A stretch of DNA of 64,000 nt, taken from the NCBI RefSeq assembly GCF_900637955.1, contig NZ_LR134476.1, forward strand, positions 1,674,001 to 1,738,000, written 5' to 3'. Each line of letters starts with the position of its first letter. Positions within the stretch are counted from its first letter, which is position 1. The position numbers and the translations under genes were made by a program. A model generated the notes under the pieces. It was given only the letters and a program-made list of their open reading frames with translations. It was not told the DNA's origin and ran no database searches. This document shows positions 52,254 to 61,369 of this stretch, in pieces. The stretch is from Trueperella bialowiezensis (GTDB lineage: Bacteria; Actinomycetota; Actinomycetes; Actinomycetales; Actinomycetaceae).

Positions 52254-54509
52254 TTAGACAAGGAACTCACTGATGAGTTCAAGGCCATCGATCATCCGCG
52301 CGTTTTTTGTGCGACGACGGCTAAAACCGCCTTTGTCGATAGCGGCGTAGAAATCAGCTGCCGAGCGGACGTATTCGCCGCGCGCTAACGCCCATCCACG
52401 GTATGCCTCGTAGACCGCGCCCGATTTCTCTGAGAGTCCTGGCCCGGTCTGGCAGCATTCTTCGAGGAAGTGAGCGAACCAGTCGTTGGCTGCCCGATAT
52501 TTCTCGGATGCTTCCAGCACGCATGGGGGCGGGTTGAGTCGGTAGTCCTCTGCATGGATGAGGTGAGCGCCTTCCATAATCCATGCCAATACCGCACCGC
52601 CTGCCTGTTCGAACAGGTGGTCGGCGTAGTTCTTGATGTCTTTGTCTGGTTTGATGGTTTGCTCGAATGGGATCACGATGAGCCGTCGCCAAATACCGGT
52701 GTCCATCGCACCGACCCTGGGTAGGTGGTTGGTGTATAACACCAGTGTGTGGGAAGGGGTGAAGGAGAAGGGGTCTTTATATTTCTTCTCTGCGGCGATT
52801 TTGTCGGTCGACGCTAACTGTTTGGTTGATGAGGTCGACAAGCGCACGCCCTCGTCGTTCTCGCCAGCAATCAGCAAACGTCTGGCTCTGGTTTCAGCCA
52901 TTTCGTGCTTAGCGTTGTTTTTCTTCCCTGCGATCAGCACTTCGGCCGAGATGGTTTCTGAATACGAGCCGAGAACACGTGCGATGGTGTTCCAGAACGT
53001 GGATTTACCGTTATTGCCATCCCCGTAAGCAATAATGAGTGCTTCGATTAGTACCTTGCCGATAGCAGCGAGCCCGCACACGCGTTGCACGTATCCGATC
53101 AGTTCTTTATCTCCACCGAATGTGACCTCCAGGGATTCCAGCCACATGTTCATCCCGGTGGTGGATGGGTCGACGGCGGTTTGTTTGGTCAACCTGTCGC
53201 CCGGGTCATGGTCGTGCTTGTCTCCGTCACGTAGGTCGTAGGTTGCCGTGGGCGTGTTGAGCAGATAAGGATCGGCGTCAAGAACCTCGGGGTTGATCAG
53301 CGCGAGCGGGCGGGCCTGCCGCATGACAGCTAGGATTGCGCGATCTGAGCGGCATTTGTAAATGAACTTCACCCATTCTTGGGCTGCGACCATCTCGTCG
53401 TAGACTCGTTTCTGATCTGGGTTGAAGGCCGCTAGTGCTTTGGCCTTACTCATCGCAACCAGCATCGCTGTGACACCAAGATCGCCAGCGCGTGCTGTAA
53501 TGTGGTCGAGTTCGGCGTGTGCTTGCTCAAGTTGGCGAGAAGTGAGTTCTTGAACAACGTGTTGGACTTTCGGCTCGTTCTCCTCCCACACACCACCGTC
53601 GTAAGCCATCCACGCTGTAGCTGGTGAATAGCAGATCCGATCCGCGTATTCTCCGGCCAGTACCGTCGCTTGCCCCACATCAGTGAAATCATCAGGTCGC
53701 AGGCTCGTCAGCTCCGCATACGCCTCGGGCGAGAGGTAACCAGGATCAGCTGCCACCTTGGTAGCAAACCGGCATGCCGAGCTCCAGATCGACTCCAACT
53801 CCGAGGCGGATAAGGGCGGCTCGCACAGGGACGCTTTCTGGTCGAACAAGTCCCGAGCCTGCGCGCTCTGCCCGTAGCGGATCAGTACCCGCCCGGCGAA
53901 CCTCGACAAGGTGGCATTGCGGGAACCTTCCCCAATCGCCTGAGTGGAGGCATCAAACGCGGCGAACACGTCACGTTCATCAGCGGCATCCAACCACGCA
54001 TCAAGCAACATTTCGCCCTCATAGGCGGTGACCTCAGGGGCCAGGTGCCCGTAGATGAACCGACCCGCATCCAAAGCCTGCGTATCGAAAAAGGAATACC
54101 TGGCGGCTAGACGACGCTTTAACCCCGCATACTGATTGGCGTCCGTCACCGCTGCTATCGGGAAGTAGACGTGAAAACGCGGCCTCGCCGATAACACACC
54201 CTTCGGTCTCATGTCATTGCGGGACGTGGCAGTCATGAAAGCCACACCCGGTAACCGGTCAGCCAGCCCGTCTGGGGTGACCCACTCGTCTGAGTGATCG
54301 GTGTGAGAGTTATCAACGTCCATGACCACGCAATCCGAGGCCACGAAGTTCGTCGAAGAGCGTCGCCCGCCTTGGTATTCGGCGACCACGTGATCCAGCC
54401 TGGCCACTTTCTCTAACTCACCGGCACTCGTGACAGCGTGTTTGTTCGGGTAGTAGGCGTTGTTTTCTTGACCCGTCACATTGGCGGTAAACATCGTCAT
54501 CGTCTTCAC
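52254..54509 (-). CDS. Primase-helicase, D5/P4 type
   Basis: A 751-residue replication protein. The N-terminal ~190 residues look like an AEP-type primase, with CVVMDVDNSHTDHSDEW giving the metal-binding acidic pair. The D5 N domain covers about 290-400. The SF3 helicase is at about 450-650, with YGDGNNGKSTFWNTIARVLG (Walker A) and RLLIAGENDEG (Walker B-like). The C-terminal 80 residues are winged-helix-like. It would prime and unwind at the phage origin. Confidence 0.93.
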   Translation of the reverse strand: MKTMTMFTANVTGQENNAYYPNKHAVTSAGELEKVARLDHVVAEYQGGRRSSTNFVASDCVVMDVDNSHTDHSDEWVTPDGLADRLPGVAFMTATSRNDMRPKGVLSARPRFHVYFPIAAVTDANQYAGLKRRLAARYSFFDTQALDAGRFIYGHLAPEVTAYEGEMLLDAWLDAADERDVFAAFDASTQAIGEGSRNATLSRFAGRVLIRYGQSAQARDLFDQKASLCEPPLSASELESIWSSACRFATKVAADPGYLSPEAYAELTSLRPDDFTDVGQATVLAGEYADRICYSPATAWMAYDGGVWEENEPKVQHVVQELTSRQLEQAHAELDHITARAGDLGVTAMLVAMSKAKALAAFNPDQKRVYDEMVAAQEWVKFIYKCRSDRAILAVMRQARPLALINPEVLDADPYLLNTPTATYDLRDGDKHDHDPGDRLTKQTAVDPSTTGMNMWLESLEVTFGGDKELIGYVQRVCGLAAIGKVLIEALIIAYGDGNNGKSTFWNTIARVLGSYSETISAEVLIAGKKNNAKHEMAETRARRLLIAGENDEGVRLSTSSTKQLASTDKIAAEKKYKDPFSFTPSHTLVLYTNHLPRVGAMDTGIWRRLIVIPFEQTIKPDKDIKNYADHLFEQAGGAVLAWIMEGAHLIHAEDYRLNPPPCVLEASEKYRAANDWFAHFLEECCQTGPGLSEKSGAVYEAYRGWALARGEYVRSAADFYAAIDKGGFSRRRTKNARMIDGLELISEFLV

Positions 54510-54937
54510 AGGCTGACCTCCTCAAAAGCCTGGTCAAAATAGAAAATCGGTATCTCAAGATGGTGCGCCCACTCGATCTCGAGACGCATGCCCGCTGACA
54601 CGTGCCCCGTGTACACCCAGACTTCTTCGCACTTCGACAGCAAAATCCGGTTAAAGAACATCGCCAGATCACGCTGCTCGGGATCGGCGTCGTTCATGAA
54701 CTGGGGAAACAGCAAGTGCGGGGCGAGCGGGATCTTGCGTCTCTTTACCGCATGAGAGCAGAACTCTCGCGCCAGGTTGACGTTGGCTTCAGCATCACCC
54801 GAATACGGTGAGCAGATGTAGGTCAATGGCCGGTAACCATAGGCCGTGCGCTGGATATTCTTTAGTGCTTGAAACACGGTCGGATCCGCATAGCCTTCGA
54901 TATTGCGTGGCGATAATCCTGTAAGAGTGGCGTGCAT
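54506..54937 (-). CDS. DUF4406/DUF7768-like protein (nucleoside 2-deoxyribosyltransferase fold)
   Basis: A 143-residue protein with RPLTYICSPYSGDAEANVNLAREFCSHAV, LAPHLLFPQFMND and EVWVYTGHVSAGMRLEIEWA, the sequence pattern of the nucleoside deoxyribosyltransferase-like fold. The conserved SxGM..E suggests a nucleotide site. It overlaps the primase gene by 4 bases. The substrate is unknown. Confidence 0.8.
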   Translation of the reverse strand: MHATLTGLSPRNIEGYADPTVFQALKNIQRTAYGYRPLTYICSPYSGDAEANVNLAREFCSHAVKRRKIPLAPHLLFPQFMNDADPEQRDLAMFFNRILLSKCEEVWVYTGHVSAGMRLEIEWAHHLEIPIFYFDQAFEEVSL

Positions 54938-54938
54938 G

Positions 54939-55700
54939 TTAATTACCGCCGTTTTCTTGTTCGATCACCGGCAGCAGGCCACGCTGGTTTTTCAGCAAGT
55001 CGTAGATAAACAGGCGACCTTTTTGAGTCCAGTACATGTGAGTTCGGGTTTTGCCCTCGTCATATTCATGGGTTTTCGACTGCGTGTAACCCTGCTCTGC
55101 GTATTGGGCGTAGAGGAACCAGCGACCAGACTGGCGAAACTGCACACCCTCATCGGCAAGAATCCGATTCAACCGCTTAGCACTCAGCCCGTAGTCTTTC
55201 GCAATCTCTGTGGTCGTCAGCAACGAATCCGACTGCAACACAATGTCGTAATACGACACTTTCGGTGCCGCCTCCAGCAGTGCTTGTTCGGCTGCTAACC
55301 GTTTTGCTCGCTCACCACGTAGCCGCACGAGCGCCTGTTCGAGTAGCTCGTCGTTATCCAAAATCTCGTCAATGGCATACAAGCCGTGACGGCGAATCGA
55401 CGGCAACACCTCATCGAAAACCCAGGACTCGAATTGCTGAGCCGCTGGCAGCTGCGACGAAGCAACCAGCCGATACAGGTCACCTTCGGTAATAAACCGC
55501 ACCTGCTGGATACCACCAGCGGTTTGAAGGGGGTAGTGTTTCACGACCCCCTTGCAGTGACGAGCTAAAGCGTCCTTAGTGTTCACATATCCGAGGGCGG
55601 TGGCCACATCGCGGCCACAGAAATAGACCTTGCCATCGTGCTCTATCGTGCGAACCGTACCGAACGCATCATTACTAAACGCTTGAAGCGTGCTAGCCAT
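54939..55700 (-). CDS. Phage antirepressor, BRO-N plus KilAC
   Basis: A 253-residue protein. The N-terminal BRO-N domain has VRTIEHDGKVYFCGRDVATALGY and QFESWVFDEVLPSIRRHG. The C-terminal KilAC DNA-binding domain has LLTTTEIAKDYGLSAKRLNRILADEGVQ and WTQKGRLFIYDLL. The ATG at 55700 follows AAAAGGAG. Copy B of the 34-bp promoter-like element lies 77 bases upstream. Antirepressors of this type inactivate a phage repressor, but none was found inside this prophage. Confidence 0.93.
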   Translation of the reverse strand: MASTLQAFSNDAFGTVRTIEHDGKVYFCGRDVATALGYVNTKDALARHCKGVVKHYPLQTAGGIQQVRFITEGDLYRLVASSQLPAAQQFESWVFDEVLPSIRRHGLYAIDEILDNDELLEQALVRLRGERAKRLAAEQALLEAAPKVSYYDIVLQSDSLLTTTEIAKDYGLSAKRLNRILADEGVQFRQSGRWFLYAQYAEQGYTQSKTHEYDEGKTRTHMYWTQKGRLFIYDLLKNQRGLLPVIEQENGGN

Positions 55701-55776
55701 GATCGGCTCCTTTTCTGAGAGCCAGAACTGACTATGTCCGCACACCGCCCACTGCGGTTTGCGTGAGGCTCTCAGC

Positions 55777-55810
55777 TATACGCCCCTGACAGCCCTCCAA
55801 TCCGGACGGG
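55777..55810 (-). promoter_or_regulatory. 34-bp promoter-like element, copy B (antirepressor operon)
   Basis: CCCGTCCGGATT, 16 bases, CGTATA on the minus strand. The last 6 and first 12 bases are identical to copies A and C. Confidence 0.65.
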
Positions 55811-55882
55811 GTAACTTAGGTCACTTTTTGAACCGGGTTTACCCAGCCGACAAAAACACCACAGACCACAACAATCGGCAGC

Positions 55883-56032
55883 ATGGATCACGCAACAATG
55901 AGAACGATGCTGGAGTTCATGGACGACGAGATGATCTTCGAATGGTCATACCAACTCCAGGCAGACCCACGACCACAAGCCCGCGACCTCTACCTGTTCA
56001 TCGAAGGCTATGTGGATCAGTCTTTCCGGTAG
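55883..56032 (+). CDS. Possible 49-residue plus-strand protein
   Basis: An open frame starting MDHATMRTMLEFMDDEMIF and ending DLYLFIEGYVDQSFR. It is acidic and Met-rich and reads like a helical mini-protein. It is convergent with, and overlaps by 16 bases, the end of the DNA polymerase gene. No strong ribosome site is seen. The amino acid composition is more protein-like than a random frame, but the call is tentative. Confidence 0.35.
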   Translation: MDHATMRTMLEFMDDEMIFEWSYQLQADPRPQARDLYLFIEGYVDQSFR

Positions 56033-57978
56033 AACTCGCACTCATACCCATCTGCAGCTAGCGGCAACCCGTCAGCCCAATCAGGCGCGGTGGCCATGAG
56101 GGAGCATATTTCTTCGACGGTGGCGGTGGCGGTTTCGACGACGAGTTCGTCGTGGACGTGCATGACAATCCTGTGCCCAGCATTCGCGACGTGGTGCATG
56201 CCGTGAGTGAGGAGGTCTCTGGCGGTGGCTTGGACGATGTTCTCGGTCAGTTTCCCACCATAGGTTTCCATCACGCCCCATTTACGTCCAGTGGTAAGGC
56301 CTTCATAGAGGATTGAGGTGCCACCGAATCGGTTTTCACCTAGCCGTGGTTTCGCATAGGCGAGCCGTCGCCTAGAAGGCAGCCCGATGAACAAGATCCC
56401 AGACTCCACTGAGAAAGTTAGCGAGCCAACACTAGTGGGCGTTCGAGTGGTGATCGCCTCAATAGCGGCAGTGTTGATTTGTTCCCATAGATCGACGATG
56501 TTGGGGTTGGCGGCTCGCCAGGCGTTCACGATGGGTTGTAGCTCGTGTTCGGCTAGGCCCATGCGCAAGGCTCCCATGGCTTTCAGCGCGCCCACCGAGC
56601 CGCCGTACCCGCAGGCGAGAACCGCGATTTTGCCTTTCTGCCGCAGCTCACTGTTGATGCCGTGTTTGTCCACCGGTACACCGAACATCCTGCTCGCGGT
56701 TTCGCAATATAAGTCTTTGCCCTCACGGAAGGCTTGCAGTGTGGTGGTTTCGCCAGCCAGCCATGCAATCACGCGTGCTTCAATCGCCGAGAAATCAGCG
56801 ACGACGAACTTATGACCGGGAGTGGGGATGAATGCAGTGCGGATCAGTTGGGACAGTGTGTCGGGTACTGATGGATACAGCAGTTCGAGTGCATCGAACA
56901 GGCCATCTCGGACGAGGCCGCGAGCCTGGGCAAGGTCGGGCAGATAATTGCGTGGCAGGTTCTGGACTTGCACCAGGCGTCCAGCGAACCTTCCGGTGCG
57001 GCCTGCACCATAGAACTGGAGGAGTCCGCGTCCGCGCCCATCACGTCCTGCTACGTGTTGCATCGCCTCGTATTTCTTGACTGAGGATTTGGCCAGTTCG
57101 CCTCGTAGTTCTAGGGCTTCGCGCACGTCGCCGGTAGCGGTTTCAAGGGCAGTAGCGACTTCTGCTTTGGTCAGCGAGGTCATCGGACATCCTTTGCTGG
57201 CGAGCCATTCCTTGAGTTGGATGGGCGAGTTTGGATTATCCAACCCGGTGAGTTGCTGGGCACGCGCGAGCGTGGTGGCTCGGTGTTGGGTATCGCATTC
57301 GACTGCATGATCGACGAGTGTGCGATCCAGCAGGATCCCAGTGTCATTAATCGTCTGGTCTAAGGCGTAGGTGTCCCATTCAGTATCTGGCATTGGGAAG
57401 GCGGCGAGCCGCTCGTGGATAGCTAGCTCAACTTCCACATCCCGACAGTTATAGGCTTTGAATGCTTCCCACGCGTCCGGATCAGCCGAGGGCGGGTTAC
57501 GCACCGATGCGTGATTGAGCACGCTCGGCTTGGCTGGGGTGCAAAACTGGGTGATCAGTTTCTTTCCTCCCCGGTCTTTCTGTACTGGTAAGTCCAGTAC
57601 GGTCGCTACCTGGTCTAGGCTCATCGGTAACCCCAGATAGGCAGACCACACCATCGTGCAGTGCCACTGGGCAGGATCAAGAAAACGCCGCCCAGCAAGC
57701 AGTTCTGGGTGGTGGCGGTGGATCCAGGCCGACAGGCAGACCCGTTCGAAGGCGGCGTTGAACGCCCACTTTGTCACGCCCGGATCAACCACAGCCTCCA
57801 ACACCTCGACAGGCAGATCTTCGCCTGAGGCGAGATCGACCACCTCTACCGGGTTACCGTCGATGGAGTAGCCGAAGAGGAGGATGTCGAAATCTTTGTG
57901 TTCGGCATACGGGTAGACCCCGGATTTAGCGAGATTGACGGGGCTATAGGTTTCGATATCGATGAAAAGTTCACGCAT
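56017..57978 (-). CDS. Family A DNA polymerase (phage type)
   Basis: A 653-residue polymerase. The N-terminal 3'-5' exonuclease has LFIDIETYSPVNL, AFNAAFERV and YNCRDVEVELAIHERL. The polymerase domain shows FVVADFSAIEARVIAWLAG (motif A), SELRQKGKIAVLACGYGGSVGAL (motif B) and RIVMHVHDELVVET (motif C). The ATG at 57978 gives the usual MRELFIDIETYS start and has GGAG six bases upstream. It forms a replication cassette with DUF2815 and DUF2800 proteins. Confidence 0.95.
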   Translation of the reverse strand: MRELFIDIETYSPVNLAKSGVYPYAEHKDFDILLFGYSIDGNPVEVVDLASGEDLPVEVLEAVVDPGVTKWAFNAAFERVCLSAWIHRHHPELLAGRRFLDPAQWHCTMVWSAYLGLPMSLDQVATVLDLPVQKDRGGKKLITQFCTPAKPSVLNHASVRNPPSADPDAWEAFKAYNCRDVEVELAIHERLAAFPMPDTEWDTYALDQTINDTGILLDRTLVDHAVECDTQHRATTLARAQQLTGLDNPNSPIQLKEWLASKGCPMTSLTKAEVATALETATGDVREALELRGELAKSSVKKYEAMQHVAGRDGRGRGLLQFYGAGRTGRFAGRLVQVQNLPRNYLPDLAQARGLVRDGLFDALELLYPSVPDTLSQLIRTAFIPTPGHKFVVADFSAIEARVIAWLAGETTTLQAFREGKDLYCETASRMFGVPVDKHGINSELRQKGKIAVLACGYGGSVGALKAMGALRMGLAEHELQPIVNAWRAANPNIVDLWEQINTAAIEAITTRTPTSVGSLTFSVESGILFIGLPSRRRLAYAKPRLGENRFGGTSILYEGLTTGRKWGVMETYGGKLTENIVQATARDLLTHGMHHVANAGHRIVMHVHDELVVETATATVEEICSLMATAPDWADGLPLAADGYECEFYRKD

Positions 57979-58060
57979 AAAAGCTCCAACTAAGACCTTC
58001 AGGGAGGAAGCCCACTCCAATAGTTTGAAGAAGGCTCCCTCCCATCCGCTGTGATAACGG

Positions 58061-58279
58061 TTAGTCGACGACCCAGTCGCCGGTCACGTCCGGTACGCCA
58101 GCAGCAGGCTCGAGGGTGTCTGCCGCTTCGTGACGTCGGTTTTTCCACCATTTCCTAGCCCGGATTTGGATTGTTGCGACGACCCATCCCAAGGCCGCCC
58201 CACCAACCAGCGAAATAACCGTGACATTATTGGCAGCTAGCGTTGCTGAAAAACACTCAGACATATTCAGCGCTCCCAT
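58061..58279 (-). CDS. Small single-span membrane protein
   Basis: A 72-residue protein with one membrane helix (VTVISLVGGAALGWVVATIQI) followed by a basic stretch RARKWWKNRRH and an acidic tail. It begins directly after the DUF2815 stop. An alternative start is the Met at residue 6. The function is unknown; small early membrane proteins can act in superinfection exclusion, but nothing here proves that. Confidence 0.6.
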   Translation of the reverse strand: MGALNMSECFSATLAANNVTVISLVGGAALGWVVATIQIRARKWWKNRRHEAADTLEPAAGVPDVTGDWVVD

Positions 58280-58831
58280 CTAGCTCAGAAAATCGTCTGT
58301 GGCAGCGAAGGCACCGAAGTCGTCTTCAGCGGAGACGCGGTTACCACCAAGGGGTTCACCGTCACGGAGTTTCTGGATATTGCCCAGTCCGCAGGCGATT
58401 CCCTTGTTGCCGTTGGTGTTGAACGCATAGAAGCTGATACTGACCCGCGCATAGCAGCCGGAGTACACCTCGGTCGGATCCAGAATCGGTTGCAAGTCGG
58501 TGTCGACGACCTGCGGTGGGGTGATGGAGTTGGCGTTGACGAACATAGCGTTCGCATAGGCCTCGTCATCACGCTCGACATCACCATCACGCAGCGGCAG
58601 CTTCAAAGCTGCTTTGTTGGGTCGTTTGCCACCGAACTTGCCGATGCCCGCTTCGATTGCCGCGTCGACGGCGCGCTCGATCTTGGCTAACGTGTCGGTA
58701 TCGTGTTTCGGGATGATCAGCGACACCGAATACTTCGGCTTACCACCTTGGATCGATTTCGCTTCGAAAATGTTCGCGTATGACAGGCGTACTTCGCCGG
58801 TGACCACGCGGGTCGGATTTGTTGTAGACAT
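58280..58831 (-). CDS. DUF2815 protein, putative phage ssDNA-binding protein
   Basis: A 183-residue protein of DUF2815. VTGEVRLSYANIFEAKSIQGGKPKYSVSLIIPKHD opens the OB-like fold, and YSGCYARVSISFYAFNTNGNKGIACGLGNIQKLRDGEPLGG closes it. The C-terminus is acidic and ends DDFLS, like single-stranded DNA-binding proteins that recruit partners. It is encoded between DUF2800 and the polymerase, as in many phages. Confidence 0.9.
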   Translation of the reverse strand: MSTTNPTRVVTGEVRLSYANIFEAKSIQGGKPKYSVSLIIPKHDTDTLAKIERAVDAAIEAGIGKFGGKRPNKAALKLPLRDGDVERDDEAYANAMFVNANSITPPQVVDTDLQPILDPTEVYSGCYARVSISFYAFNTNGNKGIACGLGNIQKLRDGEPLGGNRVSAEDDFGAFAATDDFLS

Positions 58832-58856
58832 CGTGTCTTACCTTCTTTCTTGATTG

Positions 58857-59993
58857 TTACTTGGTTTGTGTAAATTCGGTGACCGCGTCCCTCGTGGTGA
58901 GGGCGGGTCGTTTATCTGAGTCAGGGACGAGGGTGGGTTTACCTGCTGGTTTGACCACCACGTCCCCAAAGAGTTCGCCAAAGCGCTGTTTACCTAGCTG
59001 TTTTTCCAGTGCGGTAATGGTTTTCAGCTTCCGCTCCCAGATGTCAGTGACACCGGCAGCCTCAGCCACTTGAGCAACTGCTTGCTCGCTGGTGTATTTC
59101 CGGTTCGACCGGCCTTCTACGAGCTTGAAACCTGGCCAGTGTTTGCCTTGATTGATTGCGAGGGAGAGGGCGTGGGCTTCCACGTCAGCAGCCCAGGCTT
59201 TGAGCTGCGGCACTTTCGCGAGCACGTCAGCGATTTCCACATCAGAAAGTTCTGCTGGCGCAGCAAACTCATGCTTGGCGATGGCGAGGTTGGCCTCCGC
59301 ACGTGCGCGGCAGGTTGGTGCGAGCTTGCAAAACCGGCACCATTCACCCGAGGTAAACTCGCCCTCTCCTACAGCAGCGAGGCTGGCGGTTGGTTTAACT
59401 ACCTGTTCCGCCCACACCTCCAGATCCGTGACAGAGAGCGTCCAGGTGGAGATGCTGGCTCGCCGAGGCTGATAAATCGTCACCGCGACCTGACTGATGT
59501 CGTACAAGGCACCGAAAGCTTGCAGCGCTCCGAGTGCGTACAACATCAACTGCGGATTGTTTTCTGCCTCAACGAGCACGCCCTGTCCATATTTGAAATC
59601 AATGACTTCGAGCGTGGGTTCGGCGATAATCACCGCATCCCCGGTACCAAAACCACGCGGCACCACGTGAGAGAAATCCAGCCGCTGCTCGATCAACACG
59701 GTGGGATCCCCACACGTTTCACGGGCATGACGGAGCCGTTCTTGAACGAAGCTCACGTAATCATCCGTGAACGCTTCCATCTCCGTGTCGATCCACTCGG
59801 AGACAGGTTTGATAGTGGGCCCATCATGCAGGGCACGGCGTAGTTTCCACTCCGCTAGGGCGTGAGCGGCCGTGCCCTGCTCGGCAGCATCCGATGTCGT
59901 CCCAGGCAGGTCTGATTCCAGCCGGGCCGACGGCGGACACGCCAACCAGCGGTGTGCCCCAGAAGCACTTAACAGCGCGTGTTGGTCAGGCAT
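58857..59993 (-). CDS. DUF2800 protein, PD-(D/E)XK nuclease family
   Basis: A 378-residue Cas4/RecB-like protein. The start is MPDQHALLSASGAHRWLACPPSARLE, typical of DUF2800, with a first cysteine. The nuclease core has GTGDAVIIAEPTLEVIDFKYGQGVLV (catalytic Asp and Lys). CRFCKLAPTCRARAE supplies the C-terminal cysteines of an iron-sulfur or zinc site. It overlaps the previous gene by 8 bases. It probably acts in phage recombination. Confidence 0.92.
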   Translation of the reverse strand: MPDQHALLSASGAHRWLACPPSARLESDLPGTTSDAAEQGTAAHALAEWKLRRALHDGPTIKPVSEWIDTEMEAFTDDYVSFVQERLRHARETCGDPTVLIEQRLDFSHVVPRGFGTGDAVIIAEPTLEVIDFKYGQGVLVEAENNPQLMLYALGALQAFGALYDISQVAVTIYQPRRASISTWTLSVTDLEVWAEQVVKPTASLAAVGEGEFTSGEWCRFCKLAPTCRARAEANLAIAKHEFAAPAELSDVEIADVLAKVPQLKAWAADVEAHALSLAINQGKHWPGFKLVEGRSNRKYTSEQAVAQVAEAAGVTDIWERKLKTITALEKQLGKQRFGELFGDVVVKPAGKPTLVPDSDKRPALTTRDAVTEFTQTK

Positions 59994-60408
59994 CACCAAT
60001 CGCCTCCGCCTGCCCCAACAACCACCCATACTTTTCCGCAGGCACGTTGGACAGCTTGTCCGCACCGGTTGCTTGGATCAGTTCACGAACCTTCACGGTA
60101 TGACCCGCTTGCGACAACTTGGCGAGCACCGCGCGTACTTGCTCCAACGACACCTGTTCAGGTACCGGCTCAGAAACTGGAGCAGGCTGTGAATCTGTCT
60201 GCTTGAGTTCCTGTCCAGGCTCGGTGGTAGCTTCGACCAGTGCTGGTTGGGCTAGCCGTAAAGCCGCGACCGGACGCACACCAGGCATGCCTGCATGATC
60301 CTCAAACCGTTCCCACGCCGCTTCTTCAAGGGCTGCTGACAGTGCAGTCAACCCTTGAACAATGGTGTTAATAGCAACAGTCACTTTGTTTGATTCGGTG
60401 ATGTTCAC
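59986..60408 (-). CDS. Phage early protein (rrp5-like annotation family)
   Basis: A 140-residue protein. The conserved C-terminal part is VSLEQVRAVLAKLSQAGHTVKVRELIQATGADKLSNVPAEKYGWLLGQAEAI, a small helical domain common in phage early genes and often mislabelled as rRNA biogenesis protein. The middle is a Pro/Glu-rich linker. No activity is known. It is coupled on both sides. Confidence 0.75.
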   Translation of the reverse strand: MNITESNKVTVAINTIVQGLTALSAALEEAAWERFEDHAGMPGVRPVAALRLAQPALVEATTEPGQELKQTDSQPAPVSEPVPEQVSLEQVRAVLAKLSQAGHTVKVRELIQATGADKLSNVPAEKYGWLLGQAEAIGDA

Positions 60409-60641
60409 GCCACATCACCACCATCGTTCACCGCGTCAGCCAAAGCTGTTAGATCATCGCGTGGTTCGATGACCTCAATACTCGATACTTGTCGTCCGGG
60501 CACCACCACCGTGACTTGCTGTTTTCGACCTAGCAGGCGAGCCAGCAGTCGTTCACGCAACGTGACCGTGCGGGCTGACACTAGCGCGTCAGGATCCGGC
60601 TGGTCAGTGACCCGGATTCGTAACTTGTGTCGTGTAACCAT
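60405..60641 (-). CDS. Small early phage protein
   Basis: A 78-residue protein with a basic beta-rich first half (MVTRHKLRIRVTDQPD...LLARLLGRKQQVTVVVPGRQVSSIEVIEP) and an acidic C-terminus. No family is recognised. It is the first gene after copy C of the 34-bp element, so it opens the replication operon. Confidence 0.65.
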   Translation of the reverse strand: MVTRHKLRIRVTDQPDPDALVSARTVTLRERLLARLLGRKQQVTVVVPGRQVSSIEVIEPRDDLTALADAVNDGGDVA

Positions 60642-60701
60642 GTGAATACCTCTTTCTCGAGGGTCTAGTTAGGTGTGCGAACCACCGTTTGGGGCTTGCA
60701 C

Positions 60702-61307
60702 TTATACGTCCTCGACAGAGGTGGAATCCGGACGGGTTGAGCCGTGCTGTTTGTGAATTGCTTTTTTGGCACGGTTAACGCACTGGCGAACCCCGTCAGC
60801 CAACTTGTTTATCTCCGACTGACTTGCATCCGGGTTCTCTTGCCGGGCGATGTCGGCATACGAAAGACCGTCACCCAAAGACAAGGTCAAATACTTCTTC
60901 TGCTGGTCGGTTAGAGGGAGAAGTATCTGAGCGACGACCTTTTCGGCCTCTGCCTGCTCGGCTTGCTGGAGCGCATACACCTCAGGCAAAGACGTGCCGT
61001 GTGCTTCAACTTCCGCGTTATCCCATGGCTCGACCGGCCAATCCGAATACGACGTATCCTTACGTTTACGGGCATTCTCCTGCGCACGGAACTGCTCATA
61101 TTCGGCAGCAAGCCATGCGACCTTCCACTCCGGTAGAAAATCAGGATTAAGAATCTGCTTGCGGACCTCATCATCAGGTAGATCAGGCAGTTCGAGCCAT
61201 GCATAACCGCGCTTAGATGGCACAAAAACATGCCAATGCTTCTGGCCTCGAGAATCAGTTTTACAACGGCTTTCATACGGACGAGGGGTATTATTTTTCT
61301 TTGTCAT
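60702..61307 (-). CDS. Sigma-factor-like early regulator
   Basis: A 201-residue protein. The N-terminal half is a mixed domain (HWHVFVPSKRGYAWLELPDLPDDEVRKQIL). The C-terminal half has a sigma-70 region 4-like layout: LLPLTDQQKKYLTLSLGDGLSYADIARQENPDASQSEINKLADGVRQCVNRAKKAIHK. GGAG precedes the ATG. It is the outermost gene at the right end of the prophage. Its own 3' end contains promoter-like copy C, so it may switch on the operons that carry this element, which is an inference. Confidence 0.75.
   Translation of the reverse strand: MTKKNNTPRPYESRCKTDSRGQKHWHVFVPSKRGYAWLELPDLPDDEVRKQILNPDFLPEWKVAWLAAEYEQFRAQENARKRKDTSYSDWPVEPWDNAEVEAHGTSLPEVYALQQAEQAEAEKVVAQILLPLTDQQKKYLTLSLGDGLSYADIARQENPDASQSEINKLADGVRQCVNRAKKAIHKQHGSTRPDSTSVEDV
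60703..60736 (-). promoter_or_regulatory. 34-bp promoter-like element, copy C (replication operon)
   Basis: CCCGTCCGGATT, 16 bases, CGTATA, then AG on the minus strand. It lies in the last codons of the sigma-like gene and 62 bases before the next start codon. Confidence 0.65.
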
Positions 61308-61369
61308 CTCGGCTCCTTCCCGCCGTTAAGCGGATTTGGAGCGAGACCGGTTGAATCGTGTTAAAAGCG

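Larger units (their letters stand above)
22047..61307. mobile_element. HK97-type siphovirus prophage with serine-recombinase integration module
   Basis: About 39 kb of phage genes, nearly all on the minus strand. The integration module lies at the left edge, then lysis, tail, head, packaging, accessory genes, regulators, replication and early genes toward the right. The left limit is the last recombinase codon. The right limit is drawn at the first early gene; the true att site may lie up to about 61900. No direct repeat marking attL/attR could be found by eye, which is expected because serine integrases use very short cores. No frame interruption was seen in essential genes, so it may be intact. 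Confidence 0.9.
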
